A stretch of 6,847 nucleotides of DNA from an uncultured Clostridia bacterium. Lineage in GTDB: Bacteria; Bacillota; Clostridia; Oscillospirales; Ruminococcaceae. Both the position numbers and the translations under genes were made by a program. How positions within the stretch are numbered: position 1 is the first letter of the stretch; every line of letters begins with the position of its first letter. The stretch is from the NCBI GenBank assembly GCA_947588775.1, contig CANPZQ010000105.1:1-6847 (forward strand), read 5' to 3'. Positions 5,620-6,847 of this stretch are shown piece by piece. The notes beneath the pieces were generated by a model. The model was not told the origin of the DNA. It was given only the letters and a program-made list of their open reading frames with translations, and searched no databases.

Positions 5620-6847
5620 ATAAGCTCGATTTTTCAGCCGCCCTCGGCTATCTTTCCGACGAAACCGTCGCCGAGGCTCAGGCCGCGCGGGAATCTTCCC
5701 CGAAAAAGAAGCCGTATCTGAAATACGCGGCGACGGCGGCTTCCTTGATTCTTGTGATTTTTGTCGGAACGCTTGCCGCGCGCCGGGTGAGGCTCGATAT
5801 TTCAAAGCCCGACGCAGCCGAATCCGATATTGTTACGGAAAACGCCGACCCCGTAACCCCGACGACGGTCGACGGCCTGCCGCTGCTTAAATTGCCGGAG
5901 GTAAACTACGGCGGCGGGGGAAGCAGGGAGAATTTTGCCCGCGATATAGGCGAAATCGCCGTTAGCGGCCTCACCGTTTCCGACGGGCTTCCCGGCGAGC
6001 TTCCGGTATATAAAAATAATGCAAGATGGCTTCCCGTAAGCTGGGGAGCGGTACCCGAAACCGCCGACGTCGAGGGCATGACCGCCGCATTAAAGGAATA
6101 CGCCGCCCTTTGGGGGCTCGACGCCGACAATCTCGAAATCACGGGCGAAAACTCCTTCACGGCGAGCGACGTTGAAAATTATGAAAAAGAAACCGGCTCC
6201 CCCGCGCCGGAGGGAATGAAGCACCCGCAGGCCCTTGAGGCATCGCAGGACGGCATAACCGTAAGAAGCAGTCGGCACACGGTTTATATCTTCTTGGAAA
6301 ACGGCGAAACCGCCCCGGACTACGACGGCTCCGACCCCGACAGCGTTTACGCCGCCGCGGAATATTTCAAAAACGCCTACGCCGATAAGCTGAATCTCGG
6401 CGACACCGAAATAATTCTGACCGACGGCACAAGAAACGTCTGCGGAAAGCGCGAATACAGCGTAAAGCTCTGTTCACGAGGCGAAACGCCGGCCGAGGAG
6501 ATCTATAACCGCGAATTCCGAAGCGTTACCCTCGGAATCGCCGACGGCGGAAGGCTCGAATCGGTGTCATACGACCTTGACGGAGCCGAAAGCCCCGTCG
6601 GCGTGTACCCGCTCATCACCCCCGAAGAGGCGGTTGAGGAATATTCGCGGGGCAACTATATCGGAGCAGGCGAAAACGACGTTATTTATCCCGAAAACGT
6701 CCTTGAAACAGAGCTCTGCTATTACTTTTCGGATACGGCGGAATATATCCTGCCCTGCTACCGCCTCTGGGTATACGACCCCGACGGTGAAATCGAGCGG
6801 CAGATGGACATGAAGTGCTACGACTGCTATTATGTTCCCGCAGTCGA
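5616..6847 (+). CDS. Putative anti-sigma/sensor membrane protein, 3'-truncated by window edge
   Basis: An open frame runs from ATG 5616 to the right edge without a stop, giving 410 visible residues. The start has an AAAGGAGG site 10 nt upstream and overlaps the sigma-factor stop as ATGA, so translation is probably coupled. Residues 1-33 are a short N-terminal part (FSAALGYLSDETVAEAQ, then SPKKKP). A single membrane helix spans about 35-55 (YAATAASLILVIFVGTLAA), flanked by basic residues on both sides (KKK before, RRVR after). The remainder (about 60-410) is acidic and Gly/Asp-rich and is predicted to be outside the cell, with no domain I recognise. The layout matches the membrane partners encoded after ECF sigma factors in many gut Clostridia, which start with a similar short segment (from memory). 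No zinc-binding HxxxCxxC anti-sigma motif is present, and the cytoplasmic part is unusually short for holding a sigma factor. The role as anti-sigma factor is therefore inferred from context. Confidence 0.85.
   Translation, partial: MNKLDFSAALGYLSDETVAEAQAARESSPKKKPYLKYAATAASLILVIFVGTLAARRVRLDISKPDAAESDIVTENADPVTPTTVDGLPLLKLPEVNYGGGGSRENFARDIGEIAVSGLTVSDGLPGELPVYKNNARWLPVSWGAVPETADVEGMTAALKEYAALWGLDADNLEITGENSFTASDVENYEKETGSPAPEGMKHPQALEASQDGITVRSSRHTVYIFLENGETAPDYDGSDPDSVYAAAEYFKNAYADKLNLGDTEIILTDGTRNVCGKREYSVKLCSRGETPAEEIYNREFRSVTLGIADGGRLESVSYDLDGAESPVGVYPLITPEEAVEEYSRGNYIGAGENDVIYPENVLETELCYYFSDTAEYILPCYRLWVYDPDGEIERQMDMKCYDCYYVPAV

Overview
The window looks like a chromosomal segment of a moderately GC-rich gut-type Firmicute, most likely a Clostridia member near the Ruminococcaceae/Oscillospiraceae. 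Four things point there: strong AAGGAGG-type ribosome binding sites, a secreted leucine-rich-repeat protein ending in a dockerin, a Thr/Pro-linker lipoprotein with a transglutaminase-like fold, and an ECF sigma factor paired with a single-pass membrane protein. The placement rests on gene style, not on any marker gene. All five genes lie on the + strand.

Positions 1-1161 hold the C-terminal part (domains II-V) of an elongation factor G-family GTPase whose G domain lies off the left edge. Its domain IV signature resembles the EF-G2 paralogue group. Positions 1162-1500 are a gene-free stretch with several inverted repeats: a 12-bp hairpin with a GAGA loop, a small UACG-loop hairpin, and an 11-bp stem closing a 79-nt element. 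It ends with a good promoter, a possible 5'-end stem-loop and a ribosome binding site.

Positions 1501-4905 form a likely two-gene unit with an 18-nt gap, closed by a clear intrinsic terminator at 4924-4955. The first gene encodes an 812-residue secreted protein: signal peptide, BspA-like leucine-rich repeats, a repetitive beta-rich (propeller-like) region, and a C-terminal dockerin. The second encodes a 315-residue lipoprotein: lipobox, Thr/Pro-rich stalk, and a transglutaminase/protease-like domain with an intact Cys-His-Asp triad. Together they suggest a cell-surface binding and protein-processing module. The dockerin would attach the first protein to a cohesin, and the lipoprotein would sit on the membrane with its catalytic domain held out through the wall.

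Positions 5012-6847 hold a second unit with its own promoter: an ECF sigma factor, overlapping by ATGA with a putative membrane-bound anti-sigma or sensor protein that runs off the right edge. The -35 region of this promoter shares the 9-mer CTTGCATTT, at the same 17-bp spacing, with the promoter of the surface-protein unit. This hints at, but does not prove, co-regulation.
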